Shown: in pieces, positions 1-8,584 of the stretch
How the letters are laid out: each line of letters opens with the position of its first letter
Position numbering within the stretch: position 1 is the stretch's first letter
Origin: Planctomycetia bacterium
Lineage (GTDB): Bacteria > Planctomycetota > Phycisphaerae > Phycisphaerales > SM1A02
Length of the DNA stretch: 29,465 bases
Assembly (NCBI GenBank): GCA_005799475.1
Contig: SYGQ01000038.1
Coordinates: 1 to 29,465 of the forward strand
Direction: 5' to 3'
The notes under the pieces: generated by a model
The model's database searches: none
What the model saw: only the letters and a program-made list of their open reading frames with translations
What the model was told of the DNA's origin: nothing
Translations under genes and position numbers: made by a program

Positions 1-1
1 C

Positions 2-328
2 ACCCACAAGTTCGCCATTGGCACCTACGAGGGCTACCTCACGGTCGGCCTGTTCCCCGACGGTCGCCCCGGCGAGATCTTCATCAAGATGAGCAAGGAG
101 GGCTCGACGCTCTCGGGGCTCATTCAGGGGTTCTGCCGCGCGTTCAGTCTCTCGCTCCAGCACGGACTCTCGCTGCAGGATGCCGCAGACCGGTTCCGAG
201 GCATGCGCTTCGAGCCCATGGGGTCCACGAGCAACGCTCAGATCCCAGAGTGCTCAAGCATTCTTGACTATGTCGCACGGTATCTCGAGTTGCACTACGG
301 ATCCTCAGTCGGCGCGACCGCCGCGTGA
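2..328 (+). CDS. nrdJ: Adenosylcobalamin-dependent ribonucleotide reductase, C-terminal fragment (5' end outside window)
   Basis: The reading frame is open from the window edge and ends at TGA 326-328. The visible 108 residues resemble the TSCPD-type C-terminal region of class II (vitamin B12-dependent) ribonucleotide reductases: HKFAIGTYEGYLTVG, then PGEIFIKMSKEGSTLSG, a helical segment, and FRGMRFEPMGST. These enzymes reduce ribonucleotides to deoxyribonucleotides in the cytoplasm. The fragment has no C-terminal Cys-x-x-Cys tail, which some family members carry, so it could also be the end of a stand-alone TSCPD-domain protein. The last 24 bp overlap the convergent mfd gene. The catalytic part is not visible, so the assignment rests on the C-terminal domain only. 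Confidence 0.75.
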   Translation, partial: THKFAIGTYEGYLTVGLFPDGRPGEIFIKMSKEGSTLSGLIQGFCRAFSLSLQHGLSLQDAADRFRGMRFEPMGSTSNAQIPECSSILDYVARYLELHYGSSVGATAA

Positions 329-3300
329 GCCCGCAGACCGCTCGCTCGCTCGAACGGTGAGTCGACGGGTCAGTTCATCAAGAATCGCCCAACCCTCGGC
401 CTGCCTCGCGTCGGGTCGCCAGTAGACCTCCTTCTGGCCCCCAGCGGTCTCGCCATCGACGAGTCGAAGATTCCCGCGGATGCCCTTGAGTTTTCGCATG
501 ATGTCGTCGGGCTTCGACGCCTGCACGACGAGATCGGGCTCGAGCCACCGGATCGAGGTGGCGCCCGCAAGTGTGGCCAGCAGCCTGAGCCGCGTCAAGC
601 GGAAGAGTTGGTGCGCCTCCGGTGGAGCGTCGCCGTACGCGCTGACAAGCTCCGAGATCGCTTTCTCCAGTTCCTCCGCGTCGGCAGCGTCAGCGAGCCG
701 TCGATAGGCCTCAAGGCGCCGCCGGTCGCTTGGGATGTAGGGCTTGGGAAGCGCACCCATGCACCCGAGTTCGACGATCGTGTCAATGGGAACCGCCCGG
801 GGATCGCGCCGCAGTTCACGCACCGCCGCGTCAAGCATCTGGCAGTACATCTCATAGCCGACGGCCGCGATGTGACCAGACTGCTCAGCGCCGAGGAGGT
901 TCCCTGCGCCACGAATCTCAAGGTCGCGGACGGCGATGCGGAACCCCGCGCCGAGCATCGAGTAATCCTCGAGCGCACGGAGTCGCTTCATGGCGTCGGG
1001 CGCCACCGGCGTGTTGGGGAGGAGGAGATAGCAGTACGCACGATGGCTTGAGCGACCGACACGCCCGCGCAGTTGGTGGAGTTCCGCGAGGCCGAACCGA
1101 TGAGCGTCGTCGATGACCATCGTGTTGGCGCGGGGGATGTCGATGCCGCTCTCGATGATCGTGGTGGAGACGAGAATGTCCGCGTCGTGATTCATGAAGG
1201 CGCGCATGACCGCCTCAAGTTCGCCGTCGGCCATCTGACCGTGGCCGATTGCGATCCGCGCCGACGGTGCGAGCCGACGCACAGCTTCGGCGGCATCGTC
1301 GATGTCGTGGACGCGGTTGTGGACCCAGAACACCTGGCCTTCTCGGGCGAGTTCGCGGCCGAGGGCCGCCGCGAGTCGGTCGCCGTTCCACGGCAGGACT
1401 TCCGTCACGATCGCCCGGCGATCGGGCGGCGGCGTGGTGAGGCTAGAAATGTCGCGCAGCCCGAGCATGGCCATGTGGAGCGTGCGCGGGATGGGCGTCG
1501 CACTCAGTGTGAGGACATCGGCGGTGGTTCGGAACTCGAGGAGCCGCTGCTTGTGCTCGACACCGAATCGTTGCTCCTCGTCAATGATGACGAGGCCGAG
1601 ATCCTTGAAGCGGACATCGCGCGAGAGCAGTCGATGGGTCCCGATGACAATATCGACGGTGCCCGCCGCGACCCCCTCGAGCGTCTCCTTCGTTTCGGCA
1701 TCACCCTTGAATCGACTGACGCCCGCGACACGGATCGGGTACCCCCGGAGTCGCTGCGAGAATGTTCGCTCGTGCTGTTCGGCAAGCACTGTTGTGGGCA
1801 CGAGGATTGCGGCTTGGCGTCCCGCATCGACCGCCTTGAATGCGGCGCGCAGCGCGACCTCGGTTTTTCCGAAGCCGACATCGCCACAGACGAGGCGATC
1901 CATTGGCCTCGACTTTTCCATGTCGCGCTTGGTGGCGACGATGGCGAGCTCTTGATCCGGCGTCTCTTGGAAGGGAAACTCCGCCTCGAACTCGCGCTGG
2001 AGTGGCGTGTCGGGGGGGCATGCGATGCCGAGGCTCGAATCTCGCACCGCCTGCACTCGCATCATCGATCCGGCGAGATCCTGAATGGCATCGGCCACAC
2101 CGTCCTTCTGGCTTCGCCATCGGCGTCCACCGAGCGCAGAGAGTTGCGGACGCAGCGAGCCCGCACCCACATAGCGCTGGACAAGCGAGACCCGCGCGGC
2201 AGGTACATGCAACGACGAGCCGCCGTGGAACTCGAGAGTGAGGTACTCGCCGCCGTCGCCAGGGCCCCCACCGATACCTCCCGACGACAGTTCCACGAGC
2301 CCTCGATAGAGCGCGATGCCGTGGTCCCGGTGAACGACGAAGTCGCCGGGTTCGAAGAAGAGGAAGGCATCGCGAGCGCGACTGGACGCCGGCGTTGCGA
2401 CGGTCGGAACACGACGAGCACCGAATCGGTGAAGCACCTCGTGCCAGGGCACAATGGCGAGCGCTGGATCGCTGTCGTCTTTCCAAATGAGACCTCGATG
2501 AATGTGGATCGCTTGCACCCGGAGGTTCCTCCCGTGCGCCCGCGCTCCGAGAAGTTCTTCCGCCCTCGCCAGTTCACCGGGCGTGTCGCATGTCAGCACC
2601 ACCTCTGCCTGCGCCGAGAGCGCGACAACTTGGTCGAGCGCAGCGGCGAGAGTTTCCGAGAATTCCGGCAGCGGCGATGCTGGCATGCGGACTGATCGGT
2701 CAGGCGACACAGAGCGCACGCGGACTCCACCTTCGATCGTCACTCGACACGCCCCGTGCAGCGCCTTCAGTGTGTCAGCCCACGGCCAGACTCCACTTCC
2801 ATCGGCAAGGCGATCCTGGAATCCCCTCGCCTGCTCATGAATCTCGGCGGCGTCTTGCAGGAGCAGGATGGCTGACGGACCCCATCGCCCAGCGATGAGT
2901 TCGCTTCGGTCGTCTCGCGATGGATCGGTGGCGATCAAGTCCACTTTCTCAAGCCGCCGGTCGATGGCCTGGGTCCGCGGGTCGATCTCGAAGATCCGCT
3001 CGAGAGAGTCCCCGAAGAAGTCGAGGCGTACACCCGCAAGTGCGCCCAACGGGAAAATGTCGAGCGTGCCGCCACGCACCGCGAAGGAGCCGGGAGACTC
3101 CACGACACTCGCCCGCTCGTAGTGCGCGTCGATGAGCCAGTGCAGGAGCGCCTCGCGCCGAGTTGCGCCACCCTCCCTGAGTTCGAGTGCCATGCGCGCC
3201 ATCGCCTCGCGCGAAGGCACGCCCTGCATCAGCGCCATCGCCGAAGCCACGAGCACCCGTGGTCGACGAGTGACATCGAATCGGCGCACGACACTGAGGC

Positions 3301-3607
3301 GCTCGGCGAGTCGCTCCGCCGCTTCATGTTCATGGGATCCCGCCTCGAGGGCACCGAGATGGGCCGCATCAATCCCAAGAGCAAGGAGCTCGGCGATCGC
3401 CTCCTCGGCCTCATCACGGTGGGCGGTCACGAACACGATCGGGCCCTCAATGCGCTGCGCGAGCGCCGCGGCAACGATCGCCGCGCCGCTGCCCGCGCCG
3501 CCCTCGAGAGCGATCGTTTGGCCCCGTGGTGTCGCCTCGATCCGTTCGAAGAGTCTCGAGAGCGTCGCACCGCTGGCCACGCGCCCGAGCCACTCAATCG
3601 TCGTCAT
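305..3607 (-). CDS. mfd: Transcription-repair coupling factor Mfd
   Basis: Superfamily 2 DNA translocase that displaces RNA polymerase stalled at DNA damage and recruits the UvrABC excision nuclease. At about 1100 residues it is close to the family's usual 1150. In order: a UvrB-like N-terminal module (SFAVRGGTLDIFP near residues 175-190), a CarD-like RNA-polymerase interaction domain starting near residue 415 (EPGDFVVHRDHG), Walker A GDVGFGKTE near 575, the DEEQ box near 675, SATPIPRT, motif VI QLRGRVGR near 848, and a C-terminal TRCF domain. I prefer ATG 3607 because GAGGAG lies 7 nt upstream. A GTG at 3622 is in frame and overlaps the comEA-like stop as GTGA, adding five residues. It is the last gene of a three-gene operon with the ComEA-like and GH10-like genes. 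Confidence 0.97.
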   Translation of the reverse strand: MTTIEWLGRVASGATLSRLFERIEATPRGQTIALEGGAGSGAAIVAAALAQRIEGPIVFVTAHRDEAEEAIAELLALGIDAAHLGALEAGSHEHEAAERLAERLSVVRRFDVTRRPRVLVASAMALMQGVPSREAMARMALELREGGATRREALLHWLIDAHYERASVVESPGSFAVRGGTLDIFPLGALAGVRLDFFGDSLERIFEIDPRTQAIDRRLEKVDLIATDPSRDDRSELIAGRWGPSAILLLQDAAEIHEQARGFQDRLADGSGVWPWADTLKALHGACRVTIEGGVRVRSVSPDRSVRMPASPLPEFSETLAAALDQVVALSAQAEVVLTCDTPGELARAEELLGARAHGRNLRVQAIHIHRGLIWKDDSDPALAIVPWHEVLHRFGARRVPTVATPASSRARDAFLFFEPGDFVVHRDHGIALYRGLVELSSGGIGGGPGDGGEYLTLEFHGGSSLHVPAARVSLVQRYVGAGSLRPQLSALGGRRWRSQKDGVADAIQDLAGSMMRVQAVRDSSLGIACPPDTPLQREFEAEFPFQETPDQELAIVATKRDMEKSRPMDRLVCGDVGFGKTEVALRAAFKAVDAGRQAAILVPTTVLAEQHERTFSQRLRGYPIRVAGVSRFKGDAETKETLEGVAAGTVDIVIGTHRLLSRDVRFKDLGLVIIDEEQRFGVEHKQRLLEFRTTADVLTLSATPIPRTLHMAMLGLRDISSLTTPPPDRRAIVTEVLPWNGDRLAAALGRELAREGQVFWVHNRVHDIDDAAEAVRRLAPSARIAIGHGQMADGELEAVMRAFMNHDADILVSTTIIESGIDIPRANTMVIDDAHRFGLAELHQLRGRVGRSSHRAYCYLLLPNTPVAPDAMKRLRALEDYSMLGAGFRIAVRDLEIRGAGNLLGAEQSGHIAAVGYEMYCQMLDAAVRELRRDPRAVPIDTIVELGCMGALPKPYIPSDRRRLEAYRRLADAADAEELEKAISELVSAYGDAPPEAHQLFRLTRLRLLATLAGATSIRWLEPDLVVQASKPDDIMRKLKGIRGNLRLVDGETAGGQKEVYWRPDARQAEGWAILDELTRRLTVRASERSAGSRGGRAD

Positions 3608-3618
3608 CGGAGGGCTCC

Positions 3619-3987
3619 TCACCCAGATGTTCCAGTGGCATCGGCCCGGAGGAATGGGCGAATGGCCTCGAGCGTTGCGGGGCCAATGCCGCGAACCCGC
3701 TCGAGTGCTTCGATTTCCCTGAACGCCCCATCCTTCTCCCGCGATTCAACGATCCGACGACCAAGCGCCGGACCGATGCCCGGAAGCACCGCCAGCTCAT
3801 CAGCGGTGCAAGTGCGCAGGTCGAGGTGATGATCTGGAAGCGATGCCCTAGGCCCCGAAGATGGCGACTCGTCGGACCAAAGGGTTGGCACGGACGCGAG
3901 CGCCGCGACCATCGCCGAGAGCGCGAGCGTGCGATGCGACGGAAGTCGCCCCCGCCGGCCTCCCCGTGCCCGCGATCGCCCGTTCAT
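3619..3987 (-). CDS. ComEA-like helix-hairpin-helix protein with one membrane segment
   Basis: A protein of 122 residues. A basic N-terminus is followed by one hydrophobic segment (about residues 20-38). Then comes a ComEA-type repeat: LDLRTCTADELAVLPGIGPALG, a charged stretch (GAFREIEALERVRGIG) and ATLEAIRPFL, i.e. two helix-hairpin-helix motifs of the kind that bind DNA non-specifically. In competent bacteria ComEA binds incoming DNA outside the inner membrane. Many genomes also carry short ComEA-like proteins of unknown role, and no other competence gene is visible here. The start is fixed by the ATGA overlap with the upstream GH10-like stop (3987-3984). An in-frame extension upstream to 4269 lies inside the neighbouring gene and has no family similarity. 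Confidence 0.85.
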   Translation of the reverse strand: MNGRSRARGGRRGRLPSHRTLALSAMVAALASVPTLWSDESPSSGPRASLPDHHLDLRTCTADELAVLPGIGPALGRRIVESREKDGAFREIEALERVRGIGPATLEAIRPFLRADATGTSG

Positions 3988-5516
3988 CCCTTGCGCGACT
4001 CCTTCTTGCTCGAGTGCTCGCGCGTCTCGGTGGACGCTTTCGGGACGGGCGCCTTCCATGGTCCAAGCGGCTTTCGCAGTGCTTCGCGTGCCGTCGCGAG
4101 TGCTTCGACGACCGGCTTCGCCACTCCGTTGTTCGCGATGAGTCCGAAGGCTGATGCGCCCGCCGGAGGATCGGCCAGGGCACTCCAGAGCACAAGTTCG
4201 ACATGCGGCTTGCTCATCGCCACCGTGAACGCGCGACTCGCCCACACGGCTTGCGACTTCGGGGACCAAGGCGCCCTCCAGTGCCCCGCCGACTCATGGA
4301 TCGGCGACGAGGGCACACCGAGTTCGACGAATGTCGGCTTGCGAAACGGGATGTACGAATCCAAGAGTGAGGAGACTTCAAGCATGTCCCGCGTCAAGTG
4401 CCCGGGCCCTGGGTCCCCCATCAGGAGGCGCAGCAACAGGCAGTCCACCCGTACCCCTTCGTTCACCAGCGTGTCCACCAGCGTCCGCGGCACGACGGCA
4501 TGCGGGCGTGCCGCGACCGCGTGTCCGAATGGACTCTCAATCTCAAGGAGCGTCGGCACTTCCTTGCGTGCCGCGCGGAGGCCGATCTCCGCGCGCCGCG
4601 CGAGTTCAACCATTTGGGAAAGGTCCATCGGCCACGACTCGCCATCATTGAGTCCCCGCGCAATGCTCCACATACGGACATGACCGGCGATCGCATCACC
4701 GACCGCCTTGGCGTAGTCCCAGACCGCCTTCGTGAGGTCGTCGACCGACATGCGTCGGCGATCCATCCACGACGGGAGATTCTCGGGCGTGAGATCGATG
4801 AGCGGTCCGGCGACGAGCGTCCGCCCGCTGTCTTGCGCCCACTGGATCCACGGGCCAAGCGAAGAAAAGTCGAAGGCGCCTCGCGTGGGCTCGAGCGTCG
4901 CCCATCGCAGCGGGAGGCATGCCATGTCAAACCCGTGGAGCGCCTTGCCAATCCGAGCGGGTGTCGTGTTCGCGTCCAGACGGATCCCAAGGACACGCGC
5001 CGACGCTGCACGACCCCCGAAGCGTCGGTGCATGAGAATCTGCGCGTGCGCTAGGGCAAGGCGCTCGTTGGCCTTGATGCCTGCGACGAGCGCATCGGAC
5101 GCGTGGGCCTCGGCCGCCTCCGGATCGGCGTTCGTCATCGCGGCCGTGAAGTGCTCGCGCGCGCCGTTCCACCCCTTGAGCGCGTCAGCGGCCGCAGGGT
5201 GGTCCCAGATCTGCCAGTCCTCGGCCTTCGCAATGAACTGCTTGATGCGGTGGCGCGCCAGTTCCAGCATGAGCGGGTAGGGCTCGTCGCGCTGCTCGAG
5301 CAGGCAGGTCGAGAGGGCCAGCCGTCCCATCTCAGGAGTCTCGCACTCAAGATTCACGGCAGCAGCCTTCGCGGTGGCAAGTTCACACACGAACGAGTTG
5401 GCGCGTTCTCGCACCTTGCCCTTGAGCGCATGATCGTGGGCTCCAATCAAGTAGGCGCGTGCGGCGTCAAAGACCACCCGCCTACCCCGACCTGGATGGA
5501 TATCGAAGCGCAACAT
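3984..5516 (-). CDS. Divergent glycoside hydrolase family 10-like protein
   Basis: A protein of 510 residues. The first 150 are a helical/beta region without a motif I can name; the rest reads like a TIM-barrel hydrolase of the GH10 (xylanase-like) type. Recognisable parts are LRWATLEPTRGAFDF, GRTLVAGPLIDLTPENLPSWM, the strand-4 segment MWSIARGL, and FVELGVPSSP, whose Glu398 would be the nucleophile. At the site of the GH10 acid/base motif WxxxNE the sequence has W283-S-I-A-R-G, so the Asn-Glu pair is missing. The protein may therefore be inactive or act on another substrate. I see no signal peptide. ATG 5516 was chosen because TAGACT sits 10 nt upstream; an in-frame extension to 5642 runs into purC. 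It leads an operon with comEA-like and mfd. The family call is an inference from the fold pattern. Confidence 0.65.
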   Translation of the reverse strand: MLRFDIHPGRGRRVVFDAARAYLIGAHDHALKGKVRERANSFVCELATAKAAAVNLECETPEMGRLALSTCLLEQRDEPYPLMLELARHRIKQFIAKAEDWQIWDHPAAADALKGWNGAREHFTAAMTNADPEAAEAHASDALVAGIKANERLALAHAQILMHRRFGGRAASARVLGIRLDANTTPARIGKALHGFDMACLPLRWATLEPTRGAFDFSSLGPWIQWAQDSGRTLVAGPLIDLTPENLPSWMDRRRMSVDDLTKAVWDYAKAVGDAIAGHVRMWSIARGLNDGESWPMDLSQMVELARRAEIGLRAARKEVPTLLEIESPFGHAVAARPHAVVPRTLVDTLVNEGVRVDCLLLRLLMGDPGPGHLTRDMLEVSSLLDSYIPFRKPTFVELGVPSSPIHESAGHWRAPWSPKSQAVWASRAFTVAMSKPHVELVLWSALADPPAGASAFGLIANNGVAKPVVEALATAREALRKPLGPWKAPVPKASTETREHSSKKESRKG

Positions 5517-5526
5517 CCGAAGTGCG

Positions 5527-5532
5527 AGTCTA
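5527..5532 (-). promoter_or_regulatory. Candidate -10 (TAGACT) of the GH10-like/comEA/mfd operon
   Basis: TAGACT read on the minus strand, ending 10 nt before ATG 5516. No Shine-Dalgarno sequence lies between them and no clear -35 is visible. It fits the window-wide pattern of a -10 hexamer placed for a leaderless or nearly leaderless transcript. Confidence 0.4.
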
Positions 5533-5584
5533 TCGACGGCGAGTGTGCGACCTGTGGCGTACCGCCATTCCGCACGGCCGTCCC

Positions 5585-5590
5585 TACACT
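5585..5590 (+). promoter_or_regulatory. Candidate -10 (TACACT) of purC, leaderless arrangement
   Basis: TACACT is followed by six bases (TTGGCA) and then the purC ATG at 5597. A transcript starting at normal distance from this hexamer would begin at or next to the ATG. There is no Shine-Dalgarno sequence and no convincing -35. Confidence 0.5.
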
Positions 5591-5596
5591 TTGGCA

Positions 5597-6541
5597 ATGG
5601 CCAGTTCCACGCTCGACGCGCTCTTCGAGACTCACCTCTCATTGCGCCATCGTCGACAGGGCAAGGTGCGCGATGTCTACGACTTGGACGCAGACGCCGC
5701 GGGCGCGCGCATCCTCCTCGTCGCCACAGACCGCGTCAGTGCCTTCGATGTCGTCATGCCGACAGCGATCCCGGGCAAGGGGCGGATTCTCACCTCGATT
5801 GCGACTTCGTGGTTTTCCTTCATCCGTCGGCATGGGATCGTTCGCGATCACCTCGTGTCGACCGAAGTCCCTGCCCTTCCCGCCTGCGACGGGGCCCAGC
5901 GCGCTGCGCTCGAGGGAAGGGTCATGGTCTGCCGCGCGGCAGAGGTCGTACCCATCGAGTGCGTTGTGCGTGGATACCTCGCCGGCTCCGGGTGGAGCGA
6001 GTACCAGTCGTCGGGAGCAGTGTGCGGCGTCAAGCTTCCTGCCGGGCTCGCCCAGTGCGCGAAACTCCCCGAGCCGATCTTCACCCCGGCCACCAAGGAG
6101 AGCTCCGGCCACGACGAGAATGTCAACTTCGAGCGAGCGTCGTCAGCCGTCGGGCGCGAACTCATGGAGCGCCTCCGCACCATCTCGGTCGCGATTTACT
6201 CGGCAGCGGCCGCGCACGCCCACACGCGCGGGCTGATCCTCGCCGACACGAAGTTCGAGTTCGGGTTTGCCCTCGACGCCTCGGGGCAGCCGACCAACGA
6301 ACTCCTTCTCATCGATGAAGTGCTCACACCCGATTCGAGCCGCTACTGGCCTCTGGCGGGCTATGCGCCCGGGCGCGACCAACCGAGTTTCGACAAGCAG
6401 TTCCTGCGCAACTGGCTGCTCACACTCGTCGCCACGGGGCAGTGGAACAAGTCAACGCCTGGACCGGAACTTCCAGCGGATGTCATCGCGGGCACACTGG
6501 CTCGATACGAGGACGCGCTCGCGAGACTCGTTTCGAACTAG
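5597..6541 (+). CDS. purC: Phosphoribosylaminoimidazole-succinocarboxamide synthase (SAICAR synthetase)
   Basis: Catalyses ATP-dependent condensation of CAIR with aspartate in de novo purine synthesis. The 314 residues match the longer, yeast-like form of the family. Visible motifs are GKVRDVYD near the N-terminus, DRVSAFD, ECVVRGYLAGSGW, FTPATK, HDEN, DTKFEFG, LIDEVLTPDSSRYW and SFDKQFLRNWL. ATG 5597 is preferred over in-frame ATGs upstream (from 5459) because those would add unrelated sequence covering the promoter region, and because TACACT stands six bases before it. The gene is divergent from the GH10-like operon. Its TAG stop overlaps the folD TAG on the opposite strand within the tetranucleotide CTAG at 6538-6541. 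Confidence 0.96.
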   Translation: MASSTLDALFETHLSLRHRRQGKVRDVYDLDADAAGARILLVATDRVSAFDVVMPTAIPGKGRILTSIATSWFSFIRRHGIVRDHLVSTEVPALPACDGAQRAALEGRVMVCRAAEVVPIECVVRGYLAGSGWSEYQSSGAVCGVKLPAGLAQCAKLPEPIFTPATKESSGHDENVNFERASSAVGRELMERLRTISVAIYSAAAAHAHTRGLILADTKFEFGFALDASGQPTNELLLIDEVLTPDSSRYWPLAGYAPGRDQPSFDKQFLRNWLLTLVATGQWNKSTPGPELPADVIAGTLARYEDALARLVSN

Positions 6542-7380
6542 GCGAGCGCCGCGTCGGCGACATTGCGAAGGAGCATCGCCACGGTCATCGGCCCGACGCC
6601 ACCAGGGACCGGGCTGAGCCAACCCGCAATCTCAGCCACCGATGGCTCGACATCGCCGACGGTCTTCGTGACGCCGTCAGCGCCCTTCACGCGATTGATG
6701 CCGACATCAATGACAACGGCATCGGGCTTGATCCACTCGGGCTTCACGAGACCGGGCACCCCTGCGGCCGCGATCACCACATCGGCCTCGCGCGTAAGGT
6801 CACGCAGCCCTTTGGTGTACTTGTTGGCGCTGACGACCGTCGCCTCTTCGCGCATGAGAAGAACCGCAATGGGCTTGCCCACGATGTTGCTGGCGCCGAC
6901 GATCACGCAGCGCGCACCCCGGAGCACGATGCCCGTGTGTTCGATCAGCTCGAGCACAGCGAGCGCCGTGCAGGGGACGAGACTGCGCCGCCCGTACACG
7001 ATGTTGCCGATATTGACCGGATTGACCCCTTCGACATCCTTCTCGGGCGCGATGAGTGCCTGCACCCGTTCGGTATCGACGCCAGCAGGGAGCGGGAGGT
7101 GAAGCATGATCGCGCGGACGACGCCATCAGCATTCATTGATGTGATGTGGTCGGCCACGGTCGCATACTCGGACCCCGCTGGAAGTGGGTGGAGGTGGTA
7201 GTCAATCCCCACTTCCTTACATGTTCTTGCCTGGTTTTGGGCATACACCTGCGCTGCCGCATCAGTGCCCACGAGGACCGCATCAAGGCGCACGGGTTTT
7301 CCGCATCGTTCGATCCGCGCCCTCACCGCCTGCCGGACCTGCGCCCCAAGGGACTTTCCATCAATCGCCTTGGCGCTCAC
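6538..7380 (-). CDS. folD: FolD-family methylenetetrahydrofolate dehydrogenase; cyclohydrolase residues substituted
   Basis: FolD normally oxidises 5,10-methylene-THF with NADP and then hydrolyses methenyl-THF to 10-formyl-THF. The fold is complete: AKAIDGKSL at the N-terminus, LPLPAG, the nucleotide-binding loop GASNIVGKP, VVIDVGINR, and PVPGGVGPMTVAMLL at the end. The active-site Tyr46 is present. However, the positions aligned with E. coli Lys54, Gln98 and Asp121 are Gln50, His94 and Glu117. In the family those residues, above all the lysine, serve the cyclohydrolase step, so this protein may be mainly a dehydrogenase. GTG 7380 gives the usual N-terminus and 280 residues, and has TATCTT six bases upstream. 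An in-frame GTG at 7425 would add 15 residues. The stop shares CTAG with purC. Confidence 0.9.
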   Translation of the reverse strand: MSAKAIDGKSLGAQVRQAVRARIERCGKPVRLDAVLVGTDAAAQVYAQNQARTCKEVGIDYHLHPLPAGSEYATVADHITSMNADGVVRAIMLHLPLPAGVDTERVQALIAPEKDVEGVNPVNIGNIVYGRRSLVPCTALAVLELIEHTGIVLRGARCVIVGASNIVGKPIAVLLMREEATVVSANKYTKGLRDLTREADVVIAAAGVPGLVKPEWIKPDAVVIDVGINRVKGADGVTKTVGDVEPSVAEIAGWLSPVPGGVGPMTVAMLLRNVADAALA

Positions 7381-7386
7381 GAGGGA

Positions 7387-7392
7387 AAGATA
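7387..7392 (-). promoter_or_regulatory. Candidate -10 (TATCTT) of folD
   Basis: TATCTT on the minus strand stands six bases before GTG 7380, the start that matches the conserved FolD N-terminus. A GAGGAG lies just upstream of it (7398-7393), but 12 bases from the start codon, which is long for a ribosome binding site. Confidence 0.4.
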
Positions 7393-7445
7393 CTCCTCAT
7401 GGCTATGCTGCTGTGGTTCGGTCACACTCCAGATAGGAATTCATC

Positions 7446-8576
7446 ATGCTGACTCTCGCTCTCGCGGCCACCCTTGCACTCGTCCAAGACAGCAACAAGT
7501 CGGCCCCGACTGTGCCAGCCGCGAAGATCGTGCCGGTCGCGGCGTCCGCGCAAGCGCCCCAAATGGAGGAGCCCACGCTCGCGCCAGGATCACCTGCTGT
7601 GTTCCCCGCGATCGAGCACACGATCAAGGGAGATGCGCTGACGGCGTTCGCGCCCGGAAAGGTCTATGTCGTCGAGTTCTGGGCGACCTGGTGCGGCCCT
7701 TGCAAGGCGGGCATGCCTCACTTGTCGGATCTCCAAAAGGAGTACAAGGACAAGGGTCTTACCGTCTTGGGCATCAGCGACGAACCTCTGGCGACCGTTG
7801 AGGCCTTCCTCGCCAAGCCCGAGTGGGCAGCGAAGACGCAGTACACGGTCTGCACGGATCCGGATCGCTCGGCGCACGACGCCTACATGAAGCCAGCGAT
7901 GCAAAACGGCATTCCGTGCGCGTTCATCGTGAAAGACTCGGTCGTGCAGTGGATCGGCCATCCGGCCCAGATGGACACAGCACTTGCGCAGGTCGTGGAT
8001 GGCACTTTCAATGTGGCCGCGGCGAAGGATCAGTTCCTCGGGACGATTGCGTCAAAGAAGGTGACCCGCCGACTCGGCTCGATGATGCGCGACGCCAAGA
8101 CGAGCGGAAACTACGACGAAGTGCTCAAGGCGCTCGACGAGGCGACGGCCAAGGCCACCGCCGACGGTGCGCTGGGCTTCAAGATGCAGTCGTTCCAGAT
8201 TCTCGTTGGCCCGGCGAATCAGCAAGCTCGCGGCTATGCACTGGGCAAGGAACTGGTCGCTTCGTTCACAGCGGCCAAGGACTCGATGGGTCTGAACGGG
8301 ATCGCCTGGTATGTCATCGACAACGCGACGCTGACCAACCCTGACTACGGATTCGCGCTCGCGGCCGCCAAGGAAGCGAATTCGATCACGCAAGGCAAGG
8401 ACGGTGCGATCCTCGACACACTCGCCGCCGCCTACTGGAAGACCGGCGACAAGGTGACCGCCATCAAGACCCAAGAAGAGGCGATTGCCGCCACCGAAGC
8501 GGGCCCAATGCGCGACCAGATGCAGAAGGTGCTCGAGACCTATAAGGGCACCGCGGGCAACGGCAAGGTCGGCTGA
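7446..8576 (+). CDS. Exported TlpA-like thioredoxin-fold protein with helical C-terminal half
   Basis: A protein of 376 residues. A short hydrophobic N-terminus (LTLALAATLALV) suggests export, followed by a linker rich in Ala and Pro. A thioredoxin domain (about 50-190) has WATWCGPCKAGMPHLSDL with Cys83 and Cys86, and the later cis-proline segment NGIPCAFIV. These features match TlpA/ResA-type thiol-disulfide oxidoreductases of the periplasm. The C-terminal 180 residues are helical and repeat-like, ending in a segment that looks like a tetratricopeptide pair (ILDTLAAAYWKTGDKVTAIKTQEEAI), probably a protein-binding part. AGGA seven bases before ATG 7446 is the likely ribosome binding site. The natural partner cannot be told from the neighbours, folD (divergent) and an oxidoreductase (convergent). 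Confidence 0.85.
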   Translation: MLTLALAATLALVQDSNKSAPTVPAAKIVPVAASAQAPQMEEPTLAPGSPAVFPAIEHTIKGDALTAFAPGKVYVVEFWATWCGPCKAGMPHLSDLQKEYKDKGLTVLGISDEPLATVEAFLAKPEWAAKTQYTVCTDPDRSAHDAYMKPAMQNGIPCAFIVKDSVVQWIGHPAQMDTALAQVVDGTFNVAAAKDQFLGTIASKKVTRRLGSMMRDAKTSGNYDEVLKALDEATAKATADGALGFKMQSFQILVGPANQQARGYALGKELVASFTAAKDSMGLNGIAWYVIDNATLTNPDYGFALAAAKEANSITQGKDGAILDTLAAAYWKTGDKVTAIKTQEEAIAATEAGPMRDQMQKVLETYKGTAGNGKVG

Positions 8577-8584
8577 GCGACGCG

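Noticed and set aside
1073..2695. Long plus-strand open frame (540 codons)
   Set aside because: It is exactly antisense to mfd, has no motif, and exists because of high GC; the minus-strand frame carries all helicase motifs.
7426..7445. A fourth overlapping divergent promoter between folD and the TlpA-like gene
   Set aside because: The hexamers here (TAGGAA, TATCTG) lack the final T, folD probably starts at 7380 and the TlpA-like gene has AGGA at Shine-Dalgarno distance.
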